64,000 bases of DNA from Jaapia argillacea MUCL 33604 (Eukaryota > Basidiomycota > Agaricomycetes > Jaapiales > Jaapiaceae): contig KL197711.1 of the NCBI GenBank assembly GCA_000697665.1, positions 673,142-737,141 on the forward strand, in the 5' to 3' direction. Of the stretch, positions 1 through 11,323 are shown piece after piece. Position 1 is the stretch's first letter. Each line of letters starts with the position of its first letter. The notes beneath the pieces were generated by a model. It did not search any database. It was given only the letters and a program-made list of their open reading frames with translations, and was not told where the DNA came from. The translations under genes and the position numbers were made by a program.

Positions 1-229
1 TATTCCGAGCGCTGCGGGCTCTCCCTCGTTGGCTGCAACGGACCAGCCAATCTCCTGCAATCGACGTGATTGGCCAACGTACTCCGGGAGCTGGCGATTG
101 GCCTACCGGGTTGCTCCTCCAGTCACGTGGTGCCCCTCTGCCAATCGGAACACCTCGCCGACCTGATTCCGAATTCCACGTTATCCTCCTTTTTTGGTGC
201 AGTTCTTGATCTCTGTTGCGCCAGGTTTC

Positions 230-403
230 ATGCATGCCGCTGTGAGTGGAGGAGTCAATACTCCATCACAGCCTTGGTGGCCTCTTGAGATATTCGTGGT
301 TCCGATAGTGTCCGCCGTGCTATTCGGATTCGGGCTGACACGGAAATTCCAGTCTGGTTATAAGAACGAGGAGTTCGCCAGGCTATGGCAGAAACATAAC
401 TGA
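230..403 (+). CDS. Small single-pass membrane protein, function not recognised
   Basis: The frame opens at an ATG at 230 and gives about 57 residues; the upstream part of the same frame has no ATG. One hydrophobic stretch (IFVVPIVSAVLFGFG) follows a short polar N-terminus with a PWWP motif, and a charged tail ends RLWQKHN. The size and the single membrane helix with a basic/acidic tail resemble accessory subunits of respiratory complexes or small ER proteins, but I recognise no family. A 5' exon upstream cannot be excluded. It ends 31 bases before the alternative oxidase start, on the same strand. Confidence 0.45.
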   Translation: MHAAVSGGVNTPSQPWWPLEIFVVPIVSAVLFGFGLTRKFQSGYKNEEFARLWQKHN

Positions 404-434
404 TAGTTACTCACTCGAATACTCTCGTATAGAA

Positions 435-2078
435 ATGCTCAGGACTACCCTCATGCGAGCTGTCCCCGCACAGTCGCTGGTCGGTCCAGCCATTCTCTTG
501 AGCTCACGTCGCACCTTCGCGAGCAATGCTTCACGATGGAGCTCCCTGGTCGCGAAGCGCACAAATGAACAGTCTGTCTCTGGTAGTGAAGGGCCTCATA
601 TCCGTGAGTCGACTTCATTGATTTTTGTATTTATTTTATTGATCGCTTATTCGCCCTGGAAAGGTGACCTCCCACCCCCTCCCACAGAGGGTGATGTGTT
701 CAAAGGAGATTGGGTCTTGTTTCACCCTGTGTACAGTAAGCAAGAGTTAAAATCTGTACAGGTCCGCTCGCAGTCGCTTTCTTTGACGACCGACATCTGA
801 CCTGTCCAAAGGTAGTACATCAAGAAACTAAGACTTTCGGTGACAAAGTTGCCTATGCTGGGGTGAAGTACACCAGGTGAGGCTCTTTTATTTGCATTGT
901 GTAGTTAGTCATCCCACCTTATTTCCGGTCAGAATGTTGTTCGACCTCGTCTCTGGCTACCGCCATCACGACAAAATCCCCGAGAATATGACCCTCGAAC
1001 AACTTCGCAAGAAGGGGATCGTCATGAATGAGAAGCAGTGGCTGACTGTTCGTCACACCTCTCAGTATCTTCTCGCAAATGCTAACTCTCAAGATTTCCC
1101 AGCGTATCCTGTTTCTGGAATCAATCGCAGGGGTGCCTGGAATGGTCGCGGCTACCTGTCGGCACTTGAGGAGTCTTCGTCTGATGGTCAGTACGACTCT
1201 TCTCAATATTTCTACCCGCCACTGAAATTGACTTGATGGTGTCAGAAACGTGACTCCGGCTGGATTCATACTCTTCTTGAAGAGGCGGAGAATGAGCGGA
1301 TGCATCTACTGTGGGTATCGAGCGTTGTTTTCGTTTTGTCTTGAGTCCCTAAAGTCTCTTCTGTCCGTAGAACATTCATGACAATCAGGGACCCTCCAAT
1401 GTGGTTCCGTGCCATGATCCTTGGTGCTCAAGGTGTATACTACAACCTGTTTTGTACGTCATTCATTATGGCTTCCTGGCGACGTATTCTTGACCATTGT
1501 TCCAGTCTTCTCTTATCTGTTCTCTCCCAAAATATGCCATCGTTTCGTTGGCTACTTGGAGGAAGAAGCCGTCAAAACATAGTAGGAGTTCCAGACAATC
1601 GATCACAATCTCATGCTAATTCTCCATTTCAGCACGCAATGCATCAACGAACTCGAAGCTGGTCGATTACCTGCTTGGTGCGTCTGACCATACGATGTAC
1701 AAGACCGCTTCTAAGATACCCCCTTCTGCAGGTCGGATGCACCAGCTCCAGAGATTGCAAAAGATTATTGGCGCTTGCCAGCCGACGCCAAATTGATTGA
1801 CGTGATGTATGCCGTTCGGTCAGATGAGACCACGCATCGCTTCGTCAATCACAGCCTGGCCAACCTGAACTTGAAAACCGACGTGAATCCATTTGCGTTA
1901 CGAGAACCGAACATGCATGTGAAGGGCCAAAAGATTGCGTGAGCGTCCTCCCCTCTTCATCCCCGTTCAACATTTAACACTCATAACCTTGCGTCATAGT
2001 TTTGAGCGAGAGGAGGCGAAAGATTACGTCCAAGAATCGGCCCGTATATTAGAGAAAGGCAGGGCACGACCACAATAA
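435..2078 (+). CDS. AOX1: Mitochondrial alternative oxidase
   Basis: This is the di-iron ubiquinol oxidase of the inner mitochondrial membrane, which passes electrons from ubiquinol to oxygen without pumping protons. The N-terminus is rich in R, S and A (MLRTTLMRAVPAQ), as in a targeting peptide. The reading is split by about nine short introns. All four iron-binding motifs are present in order: FLESIAGVPG, LLEEAENERMH, GYLEEEAVKTY and RSDETTHRFVNHSLAN. Other family blocks include YAGVKYTRMLFDLVSGYRHH and ILGAQGVYYN. The C-terminus (REEAKDYVQESARILEKG) lies after a final intron and ends in TAA at 2076-2078. Identity is secure; the first exon-intron joins are read by eye. Confidence 0.95.
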
Positions 2079-2428
2079 TCGCCCTGCCGGTAGTTCCCTT
2101 TCTTTCGCTCACCTTTGCATTGTTAGACTATTAACGGTATACCAGCTAATCCCCCACTCACCATCATAACTTGGCATTGTATAGTTCATCATTTTGGACA
2201 CTGCATCTTTGACCGTCGTAAATATTAGGCCCTGTACAACGTTCCCGGTTACGCAATTTCTTCAGAATCTTCATGCTTTGGAGCCACAGTTTCGTACATA
2301 TATTAGGGGTTAATTTCGTGACGTCATAAGCATGAACAACTTGAACTCTTGAACTTCCTACTCTTACACTGCAGTTTGTTATCGATATCCCTCGTCTACT
2401 TCGGCTTCGGCTTCGTATATCGCACCCA

Positions 2429-2437
2429 TATATAAAA
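2429..2437 (+). promoter_or_regulatory. TATA-like box upstream of the PH-domain gene
   Basis: The motif TATATAAAA ends 25 bases before the ATG at 2463. If it places transcription start at the usual distance, the 5' leader would be only a few bases. It may instead be a chance match, or translation may begin at a later ATG (2568). Confidence 0.4.
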
Positions 2438-2462
2438 GGTCGCCTCGGAGCCGGAGGGATTA

Positions 2463-5400
2463 ATGGCCTCGCCTTACTTTGTGCCACCGCCCATCACAGT
2501 CACCCCCGCTCTCGAGACGACCAAGAAGACCGACAGCCACAGTCATGGTCGGATATTTATTGGCCCCATGCCAGAGAAAGTACTATCGCGAACGGAAATC
2601 CAAACTGGTAAGAAGAAGAAGAGAAAGAAGAGATGGTTTGGCGTTACCAGCACTACCTCGGACGGTGACGACGAAAGCGTTTCCGACGTGATCAGAGAAC
2701 ACGCTTTGACGTTCTTCATCAACCATGGAGGGAGAGAAGAGGACTGGGACGAGAGCGCGGAAGCTTGTGCTCGAGAGGAGATGTTGCAGAAGTGGAAGGA
2801 CAGTGAGTGGGGAAAGATTTTGAGGGGTAGGAAGGAGTCTACGACAAATCAGCGATGGGTTGGGGGTAGCTTTGAGGTCGGGAAATTCTTGGGTGTTGAT
2901 ATCCTGGACGAAGGGAGGCAGAAGAGCCTTCGAGATAGCGCCTCGTCGCGGATGATGTCGACTTCACAGGTTCACCTTTCCGAGGTCGTCTCTGTCGCTC
3001 AGGAAACCTTTGTGACAGCCCCTTCACAATTCCAATCTCACCTTGCTTCCGGGCCATCCTCGCCAGATACTCTTCAGACCAATCCTTTGAACGATACAGG
3101 AGTTAACGACTTACTTCGTCCAATCAGCGGGTCGTCCAGCACATCCCCGTTGCTTCGACCCCTTCGTCGAGACCCGATCCAAGTCAGGTCGGAATTGGCT
3201 CTTCGACCAAGCATTGTTCCAAACACGAATCTCAAGGCTCTTAGCGATGGCGATGTCAACGCAATCCCGTCTCCGGTGCCGTCGTTACTGTCCCCGACCA
3301 GCAAGAAAGGGAAGGGGAAGATTGTTCACTATTCTGACATGTCTGTCAACAATGCCGATGAGGCTCCTGTGCCACCTGGGGAGGTGCTTGCAAGAACGGG
3401 AAGCGCTGTCGAAGACACTAGTGCTGGTGCTGCCCAAGCTGCTTTCGATGTGAGCAGCGAGAATCGCTGGGGCGATGTGATTATGCGAGGCAAGTCAATG
3501 TTATGGATGGTCTGAACCTGCATTGACATTCAGAGGCAGATAGGATGCTTGTCAGAGTTTCCTACTCAAAGGACGAGTCTTTAAACTCAAACTTTGACGA
3601 GTACCAAAATCGAACAAGCCGTCATCTGGAGTACGAGGACTGGGGAGAGTTCATTGTAGCATGGAGAAAGGACCGGCTTGAAATATATGAAGACTTCGTA
3701 CGTTCCGGTCCTCAACGTTTTTCTGCCTCATGATCACGCGGTTGTAGCATACTCCAGGGAAAGAGTGGTTTATAGGACATAAGCATCTCGCATTCATCGT
3801 CCCATTGAATTCTCCCAAAACGAAGCTTTTTCTGTATTCCTTCGTGGATCTCACATTCTGCATCGTTTGTCCACCAACTCCTGTGCGGGACGAGTCAAAG
3901 AGTCGATGGTTTCTTCATGGGGCGAAACAAGGCATAAATATCTTCGTATTCAAGCTTAAGAGTCGTACCCGTGCGGTGGACTGGATGTGGGAGCTCTGGT
4001 GAATGAACAACCCCGGCCCTCCTCCCTTCGAATACTCATTTACTCCCTTTCACCACCATTAGGCGACACATGGGTGGCCAAATCCCTCCCCACATCGAAG
4101 TCCACTGCCCTGCTCTCGAAACGCGAATGAAGATCGACATCTCAGCTGACGATGATGTATTGGACGTCGTTAGTCGTGGAAACATTCTCGAGCTCTGCAC
4201 CAAAACCCTCGGCACTCTCAGGGACTGGGAGTACGTGGTTATGCGGCCGTTGGCGGATGGAAGCGCAACACTTGAGCTTGCCTGGAGACAAGAGACGAAG
4301 TTGGATTGGGTATGGCAAGAGGAAGATGTGCATGGACGACCGAGGGACTGGGCCGTTATCAGTGGCTTGGCGCTCAAACAGGTACGCCTTATCCTCTTCA
4401 GTCAACGCCCTCGACTCGGTCGTTGATAGTATTCAGGCTGGAAAACCTGCTCGGTTGGAGATAAGACTGGGCCACCACTTCCCCACTCACATCCACCTCA
4501 AGGATGGTACACATCTGGACGAACCTCCATCCATTGAGGGGTATTTAGATCGCATCAAGCCCAACTCGCAGAGCAAGCAGGCGACATATCTCGTCATTCA
4601 TAACGGCAATCTTTTTGCTCTGCAGCCAGCATATGCGCACCCCCCTTCTCCCCCCGGTTTGCCGCCAGAAGGATACAACCCAGATGATGCGTCTACCTTA
4701 CGAGAAGCTGAAGTTCGAAGGGGTGCTATGCAGATTCTGGAGGCGATTGGAGTAAACGATTTGAGAAGCATTGTGGCGGTACGCCGTGCCTCTCACATCA
4801 TCCCCCAGCCAGTTCATGATACACCCAATGTACGCAAAGCGCCGGGATGGGAGGACGAAGAAGGTTTCTGGACGCAGGTTGACCGATCGGCCAGTGACGA
4901 TGAGGATGAAGGGGGAGACGAAGGTATGGCGAAGGCCCCGAACAAGGCCAGAGTACGGATGAGACGCTCGTTTGAGCTTTTGTTGAGGAGCGGACATGTT
5001 GTCCGTTTTGAGGTTCGGTTGTCTCAATTTTCAATGGTCGCATATCTTTAGTATTCTGACGGAAACTTCCAGGCTCATTCTCCTCGAGTCGCTCTCGAAT
5101 GGATAGATCGACTCCGAGCCTTGGTCTCGTACTGGAAGCGAAGGCACAGTGTGGATGCACGAGAAGAGATGGACATTGCCCAAGAGGGTGGAGTTCACCG
5201 CAGACTCACTCCTCAAGTTCACCCACATGGTTACAACCATATATCGCCACCAGAGGAACCACGAGATAGCGAGGCGGCTCTGCCTGGCATCGGCTCCCTT
5301 TATCACTGGTGCCTCATGCGGGATTGTCGCTCTATTCTCAAGGGGGGAAAGCTATTTGTGAGGAAAGGGTTGAGAGGCCAATTTGAGTACGCTTCTATGG

Positions 5401-5907
5401 TTTCTGGATCATATTCTCTGCTCACAATGGTGCAGATACGTGTTACTTATCCTCATTTCTGGCCATATCGTCCAATTCCACATCGGGCCCAGGGCATCCT
5501 TGCACCACCGACGGAAGAAAAGGACGATCAGTCTCCAGGATGCTTATGTTTGTTCTGGTTACTTCGCTGCCAAATCTTTGCCTCAGGGAGAATTCAATCC
5601 TGAGGCCGCGCCGGTAGCTCGGAGATACCAAGACGGGTTGGAGGCAGAAGACATGGAAGAAGATACACTTTTCATCATCTGGTATCATCCTCACACGATT
5701 GGATTTCAGGATGGTAGTGGGGCCGATAAGTTGTCGAAAGTGCCTCCATTGTCGAAGAATCGAAAGGCGGCGGTGTTCAGGACCAGGAGCAAATTGGAGC
5801 GGGATTCTTGGTGTTGGGCGTTGAACTGCGAGATTGAGAAAGTCATTCGAGCGAATCAGGGAAGGGAAAGTAAGGTGAGAGAAGCTGGAAACTTGATCAA
5901 GACGTGA
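2463..5907 (+). CDS. SPO71/Mug56-type PH-domain protein
   Basis: This is a large protein of the fungal sporulation family with tandem pleckstrin-homology-like domains (yeast Spo71, fission yeast Mug56), which act at the prospore membrane and its lipids. Exon 1 codes for a basic, serine-rich region (KKKKRKKRW near residue 50, then EDWDESAEACAREEMLQ). The first PH-like block follows (ADRMLVRVSYS, WGEFIVAWRKDRLEIYEDF, GKEWFIGHKHLAFIVPLNS), then RHMGGQIPPHIEVHCPALE, RPRDWAVISGLALKQ and a second PH region (RSFELLLRSGHVVRFEAHS, VLLILISGHIVQFHIGPR, AVFRTRSKLERDSWCWALN). About six introns were read; the first seems to use a GC donor at 3490. The stop is at 5905-5907. Expression timing is not visible from sequence. 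Confidence 0.85.
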
Positions 5908-6089
5908 TGGGGTCGACGTTACGCCGGAAACCAATTAATTGCTCTCTCTTTGCTCGTACTTATACCCATCTGTTGGAGGGACTTTAGCAATTTTCACATT
6001 AATTAATCATCCATGTCACGTCGAAACTGTAATGCATCGATTTCTCCAAGCAATGCACAGAAGGATAAAATGAGTGTTGCTCGGACCCC

Positions 6090-6700
6090 TTATGTTTTCG
6101 GCTTCTTGGCTGGACACATAATCAGCACACGAGCGCGGTGATTGGGAAATAGAATCTCACCTCCATACCTGCTACGTGCTTGGGCTCTCCCAACCACACC
6201 ACCAAAGTCTAGGCAACCGCGAACAATCTTGTAACTGAGAAACAGGAGGTTAGATTCCTACGTCCTGTAAACGTGTGATTCCACACATACCGAACACCGG
6301 GAAGATCTTGCGCACGTCCTCCTCGAACCAAAACAACACTATGCTCCTGCAAATTATGACCCTCTCCAGAGATATAAGCCATGACTGTTTTCCCCGTCGA
6401 CAGCTTGACTCGAGCAACTTTCCGCTTGGCGGAGTTCGGCTTCTTCGGCTTCATCACGAAGATCATCGAGCAAACACCCTTCCGCTGAGGGTTATTCTCC
6501 AGCAGTGGTGATTTGATCTTCTTCTGTTTTTCCGGCCGTTTTCTGCGCATTGCTTGATTCATGGTCGCGGAAGAGGATGGAGAAGGATGAAAAGCGCGCG
6601 TAAAGGACGTTGTCAGGATGGTGCTCGTCTGTGTCGGTCGCAGCATCGACGACGCCCATGGCCGCGATATGCGGCTACAAGCCCGCAGAGCTGAAAACAT
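6090..6700 (-). CDS. MRPS12: Mitochondrial small-subunit ribosomal protein uS12m
   Basis: Ribosomal protein S12 of the mitochondrial small subunit lies at the decoding centre. The first methionine of a targeting-like peptide is at 6700 ([15 protein letters not shown]), followed by the mature start [10 protein letters not shown]. Core motifs are [52 protein letters not shown] and AQDLPGVR. An intron then interrupts, and the frame resumes as [21 protein letters not shown] second intron precedes the short last exon ending AKKPKT and a stop at 6090-6092. An upstream in-frame ATG at 6781 would add 27 residues without targeting character, so I prefer 6700. It is divergent from NSE2. Confidence 0.93.
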
Positions 6701-6869
6701 TGGAGAGGGTGTGATCTGGAACAGCGAGAATTCGGAGGAAGGACAAGAAAAGAAATTGCCGACTTGGCCCCGCGTCTTCACCTGCCCTAAACGGGTTTTT
6801 GCAAACCACTTTGAAAGTTGATCGTACGCGACGCGTTTCTGCCATTGGCCTGTGCAACCCTCACCATCA
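6701..6869. promoter_or_regulatory. Shared upstream region of uS12m and NSE2
   Basis: Only 169 bases separate the two divergent start codons, so both core promoters must lie here or overlap the 5' leaders. No TATA box is evident. Confidence 0.5.
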
Positions 6870-8189
6870 ATGCCTGCCGCAAGTTCTTCACGACGTAGCC
6901 GTCGCTCGCAGAGGGACGTATCGGAGGACGGAATCGAAGAAGACCAATCAACTCAGCAAGGTGGACATGACGATGTTGAGGATGAGGAGGAACAACCTCG
7001 TCGGTCAGGGAAATCGGTGAAGAGAGAGAAGAGCACGACGCAGAAGCGTCAGAGACGAGAAATAGAACCCGTTCCGGAGGAGCCTGCTGGGGGAGACGAC
7101 GAGGAAGACGACGCTGGTCGTATCGACGTCGAGAACTTTCAAAACCAGCCGCTTGACAAAAAGGAGGGACAGAAGATAACTGGTATAGCATCTGATTGGT
7201 CAATGATGCAGAAGAATGTCCACGACTCAGCGTTCGCTCTCGTTCGTGAACTGGGATCTTCGTTGGCTGACGTTGCTGAAGGCGAACAAGGCGAGAAGGT
7301 ATTTCGATCTCCTAACTGCTCCGTTTCGCCATTAAATTACGTTGCCCAGATGCTCACGGAACTCGATATTATCATGAGAGACCTCATTGACGTCGAGAAT
7401 GAGATGATTTCGCATGAATCAACCTTGGAGGCCCTACACCAAGAGGTACTCCAAGGTGAATCCATCGTAAGTGCGGTTTGCACCCGTCTCGTCTCAGTTT
7501 TCATGACATTTGCATTTAGGACGATATCTCCCATCGGTATGAAAAGGGTGTAAAAAGTAGACTCACCGAATACAGGAAGAAGACCACTCGACAGAAATAC
7601 AGCAAAAGCCAGGATTATGCTAAATTCAAGCAAGCGATCTTCGTGCGTTTGTTTGTCCCCCTTTTGTACGATGTAGAGCTGATCCACGACACACATCAGG
7701 AGGTACAAAACCCTGATACGGCTATGCCGCCGGTCACAGATTTCCTTCCTAAAGGTAGCCTACAGCCAAGATCTAGTGACCTGAATATTCACACTCGTCT
7801 CGATCTCTAGAGGATGGCGATGTCAGTGACGACGACGACATTGAAATTGGTGGAATGACTCAGGACTACAGATGTCCCCTCACCCTCACAACCTTCGTCA
7901 ATCCCATGACCTCGTTCGTCCTTTTCTCATCTCCCCCCTACCAATTTCCCGTTCTTGACATGGTATGTTCAGGCAAGTTTGTGGTCACTCTTTCTCAGGA
8001 GATGCTATCAAAGAGTTCTTCAAACACAATCGCACTGTTCCCAAGCCGTGTCCGGCTTCTGGTTGTCGAAAATCCTTTACCCTTGCTGATCTCAAGGTTG
8101 ATAAGGATTTGGAGAGGCGAGCGAAAGCTGCTGCTAGGAGGGCCCAGAGGGCGGAGGATGATAGCGACGGCGGGGAAGTCATTGAGTGA
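6870..8189 (+). CDS. NSE2: SMC5/6 complex SUMO E3 ligase NSE2 (MMS21)
   Basis: NSE2 is the SP-RING subunit of the SMC5-SMC6 complex and attaches SUMO to proteins in DNA repair. The ATG at 6870 begins an acidic/basic low-complexity N-terminus ([14 protein letters not shown]). A helical coiled region follows ([37 protein letters not shown]). The zf-Nse RING comes near the end: [13 protein letters not shown], then after an intron [15 protein letters not shown] and [16 protein letters not shown], which gives the C, CxH and CxxxxC zinc ligands of the SP-RING. Five introns were read (about 7297, 7470, 7642, 7755 and 7915). The stop is at 8187-8189. The tail [14 protein letters not shown] is charged. 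Confidence 0.9.
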
Positions 8190-8303
8190 TGGTATGATAC
8201 TCATTGTGCACTGGGATCGTTCGATGAACAAGGTGCCATTGCTAAACAAAGTCCAAATGATTATTACAGCCGCACAGCACCTATTTTGTACACTATGCCA
8301 CTA

Positions 8304-9457
8304 CTACTGAGCCACGTCATCGTCAGACTGAGTACGGCTTGGGTCGGGAATCTGGAAGAAATTTTGTAATTTATTCCACATAGATATCCGTGCGGCCTTG
8401 ATTTGTTCTGCCATCCAGTCAGAGCAGGATATGCAGAATTTCGAGTCTCGCAACAAGCGCAAGTCATCCCTCATCTCGGTAAGAATTTCCAGGGGATCAA
8501 GGTTGTTGTTTTTACGCGCCAATTCCACCAGTCTATCCTTCCACCATCGTCTCACATCCAATCTACACTCCCATTCATCCTTGGTAACATCGTCGCCGTT
8601 ACACTCCCTGCCGAGCGGTCGCTTTGATTTTATCCAAGAATCAAAATCCGCCGCAAGAGCATCTCCCAGTTTCTTCCGGCCGACTATAACGCGACGAAAG
8701 TCTTCAGTGGTCAAAAAGTGGATCTGAGCAGTTCGGTGAAATTTGCTGGCGTCTTGATGGAATATGCGCGACAAGTGGTAGTAGGCTGCTGGTAGGACAC
8801 TTGGAATATCTAGGTCTTCGGCTAAACGAATGATAGAGCCTGACAGGGGAGAGGATACATATGTCAGGGAGAAGACGTCAGAGGCAAACATCATTTATCA
8901 TCACCTGGTTCGGTGAGGTATTCGTCTGCATTTCGGTCTGCAGGGACCGCGTCGATAATACGTCTGATCTCTTTCTCATTCCTATCCCAACCCTCGAGGG
9001 TCGGGGACCAATCGGCTTCCAGGACCTTGATGAGACGGGACCGTATGTGCGGAATATCGTACTTGGTAGCTAGGCGTAGCAATCCACTGATGGAGATTAT
9101 GGTCGAAGGCTGGTGTCGCTCATAGGCAACATTTCCAAAGCTAGAATAATCGCCGTTCTCCATATCGTTCACATTGGATCGAGAAATATACACTCACGCG
9201 GGGTCATACAAAATATATAACAGATCTCTCACATCCAGATAAGGATCTGGGAGGTCCACTACGGGTGGACCCTCGTGTAGCTCAGAAGTTCCAGGCTGAG
9301 GAATACTGAACATATCTCGAAAGACGGTCGAGTGGATGGCCAAGACTGACTTGTGGCATTTGAACATGAGGTGGCCGGTGGGGGTGACAGTGCGGACGAT
9401 GATGCTTCCATCATCCAGCCAGATTCGTGAGTCATGGATAGTATTGGGGTCCTCCAA
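8304..9457 (-). CDS. BTB/POZ-domain protein (member of a divergent paralog pair)
   Basis: BTB domains mediate protein-protein contact; the function of this fungal type is unknown. The BTB core is visible (SRIWLDDGSIIVRT, FKCHKSVLAIHSTVFRDMF, DVRDLLYILYDP), followed after an intron by GLLRLATKYDIPHIRSRLIKVLE and after another by IRLAEDLDIPSVLPAAYYHLSRIF, and a Cys-containing C-terminus (KFCISCSDWMAEQIKAAR). The stop is at 8304-8306. The 5' end is uncertain: the frame is open to about 9480 without an ATG, so a short first exon is likely. One candidate begins at an ATG at 9736, but that is only 27 bases from the divergent neighbour. The protein is clearly paralogous to the gene at 9763. Confidence 0.8.
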
Positions 9458-9762
9458 GGCATCGTTAAGTGTCTTGTTTTGAGCTGTGGATCAAGGACCC
9501 GCAGTCAGTATGAGAAGTCCGCCTGGAAAGGAGGCCCAGATGGCACGTCACCCGATGAGAATGCCATTGAGAGCTGAGAGATCTTTCAGGTGTTTCAATG
9601 AATGTAACCAGCGGAACGCTGGGTAATCGTGCCTGAGAAAGAGTCGACATGCCCTGAGCGCCACACTAGTGGACGCTTTTGGGTTTGAACGCGTCTCGAT
9701 TACGTAAGGATCGCGTCGATCCTCCAAAATGGGCATGCAGAAGTCTTCCCTGACCACTGCTC

Positions 9763-11047
9763 ATGATGCCAGAAACACGCTCCTCCTCTAAACGTCGTCG
9801 CACTATGGATGGCTCCGTCGACGCCGATGTCACCATTTCAGAAAGCTCTCAACCCGCCCAGAATCCCACAGTCGTCAAGAGCGACACCATTTGGTTTTTC
9901 GACGGAAACATCGTCTTGCAGGCTACCGACGAAGCAGAACATACTCAACATCTTTTCAAATGCCATAAATCGATCCTCGCCAAACATTCATCTATCTTTG
10001 ACGATGTGTTCGGACTACCCCAATCTCAAGAATCGTCCGAACAATTTGAGGGTGTGCCGCTGGTGCGACTCCCGGACTCTGCAGATGATTTGAGGGATTT
10101 ACTGGAGCTCTTGTATGATCCTATGTGCGTATACCTTCTTGAATAAAGGCTGTCTAATTGCGGAAAATTTTTCCAATGCAGCCGCATTCCTCACGAGAAG
10201 CATGCCGCCGAGACGGTCGGAAATGTAGCAGGAGTTCTACGCCTCGCTACAAAGTATGACATCGCTCCTCTGCGGCAGCGCTTGATTGAAGTACTCGAGA
10301 GGGACTGGTCCAGGACATTGCGGGGATGGGATCAAAACATATCGGAGATTGATGAACTTATGTTGTCCAAACAAGGAGGTAACTTCGACGATTTCCTACC
10401 AGAACCAGGTTCGTATCTTTCATCTCCTATACCCTCGAATCCGTTAACAACACCTCGTCCCATATTTATCTTCCACAGCGTCATTGATCCGATTGGCCCA
10501 AGAATGCAAGGTCCCGAGTGTCCTCACTTCTGCGTACTATCAGCTTTGTCGAGTGTACGACTCTCGGACACCAGAGGATGAGGAGAAGCGATTCGCCGAG
10601 ATCGATTTACTCTCCGCGTCGGATCTCCGTCGGTTTATCAAAGGCCGCGAGGCCCTCCGACTCGAAATTCGTCGATTTCTAGTGTCTATCAGCTCCAACA
10701 AGAGACCCGCGGCCAGTATCACTTGCAACCTCTCCCCGGGGAAAAACAAGGACGGCCATACCATTTGGGGATGCAAAACGAAGCTCAGACAATGGGTTAC
10801 TTCGACCGCATTTGACGAGCTGTGCGGGACAATGAGTGATGATCCACTGTCAAGGATGTCAGTTATGGTACGCAAGGCTGGCAACCTGAGCGACAAAGAA
10901 GTTTGCGTGAACTGTCGGATATGGTTAAGTCAGACCATCCGCACCAAGAGGGAAGAACTGTGGTTAGCGTTGGGAGATTACTTTGAGGTGGATGACTTTG
11001 ACGATGGCGAAGTGGAGATAGTCGAAGAGCAGGAAGTCGAGGCTTGA
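9763..11047 (+). CDS. BTB/POZ-domain protein (plus-strand paralog)
   Basis: Three exons are seen (about 9763-10123, 10182-10409, 10480-11047). The N-terminus begins MMPETRSSSKRRR, a possible nuclear signal. The BTB core reads DTIWFFDGNIVLQA, LFKCHKSILAKHSSIFDDVF and DDLRDLLELLYDP. It continues with GVLRLATKYDIAPLRQRLIEVLE, IRLAQECKVPSVLTSAYYQLCRVYD and a C-terminal EVCVNCRIWLSQTIRTKRE. Every block has its counterpart in the minus-strand gene at 8304-9457, in the same order, with introns at the same joints. Basidiomycetes carry many genes of this BTB type; no molecular role can be assigned. The acidic tail ends at 11047. Confidence 0.88.
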
Positions 11048-11323
11048 TAGGGCAAGTTCTTTATTCTCTCTCCTATTATCCAGCTGAGCATCTCGAAACA
11101 GCAATCTGGCCATCCTTTCTGCATAATGCGGCTTAAGCGCAAAGTCTATATTACTTGTATTTATCTACTGATAGCTATAAATTCACGGAATACTACTGAT
11201 TCTCCAGCTTGCATGAGTGGAAATGAGTGGCTGTCAGGCTCAGGTTAGGGTGGAGTCACAGTGACACGTCACATCTCCTGACTTTTTCCGTTCCTCAAGC
11301 GCGTCAACAACTGAACGCTCGTG

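Noticed and set aside
6701-6781. Upstream in-frame ATG for uS12m
   Set aside because: The extra 27 residues lack targeting character and would leave under 90 bases for the divergent promoter; the ATG at 6700 begins a typical presequence.
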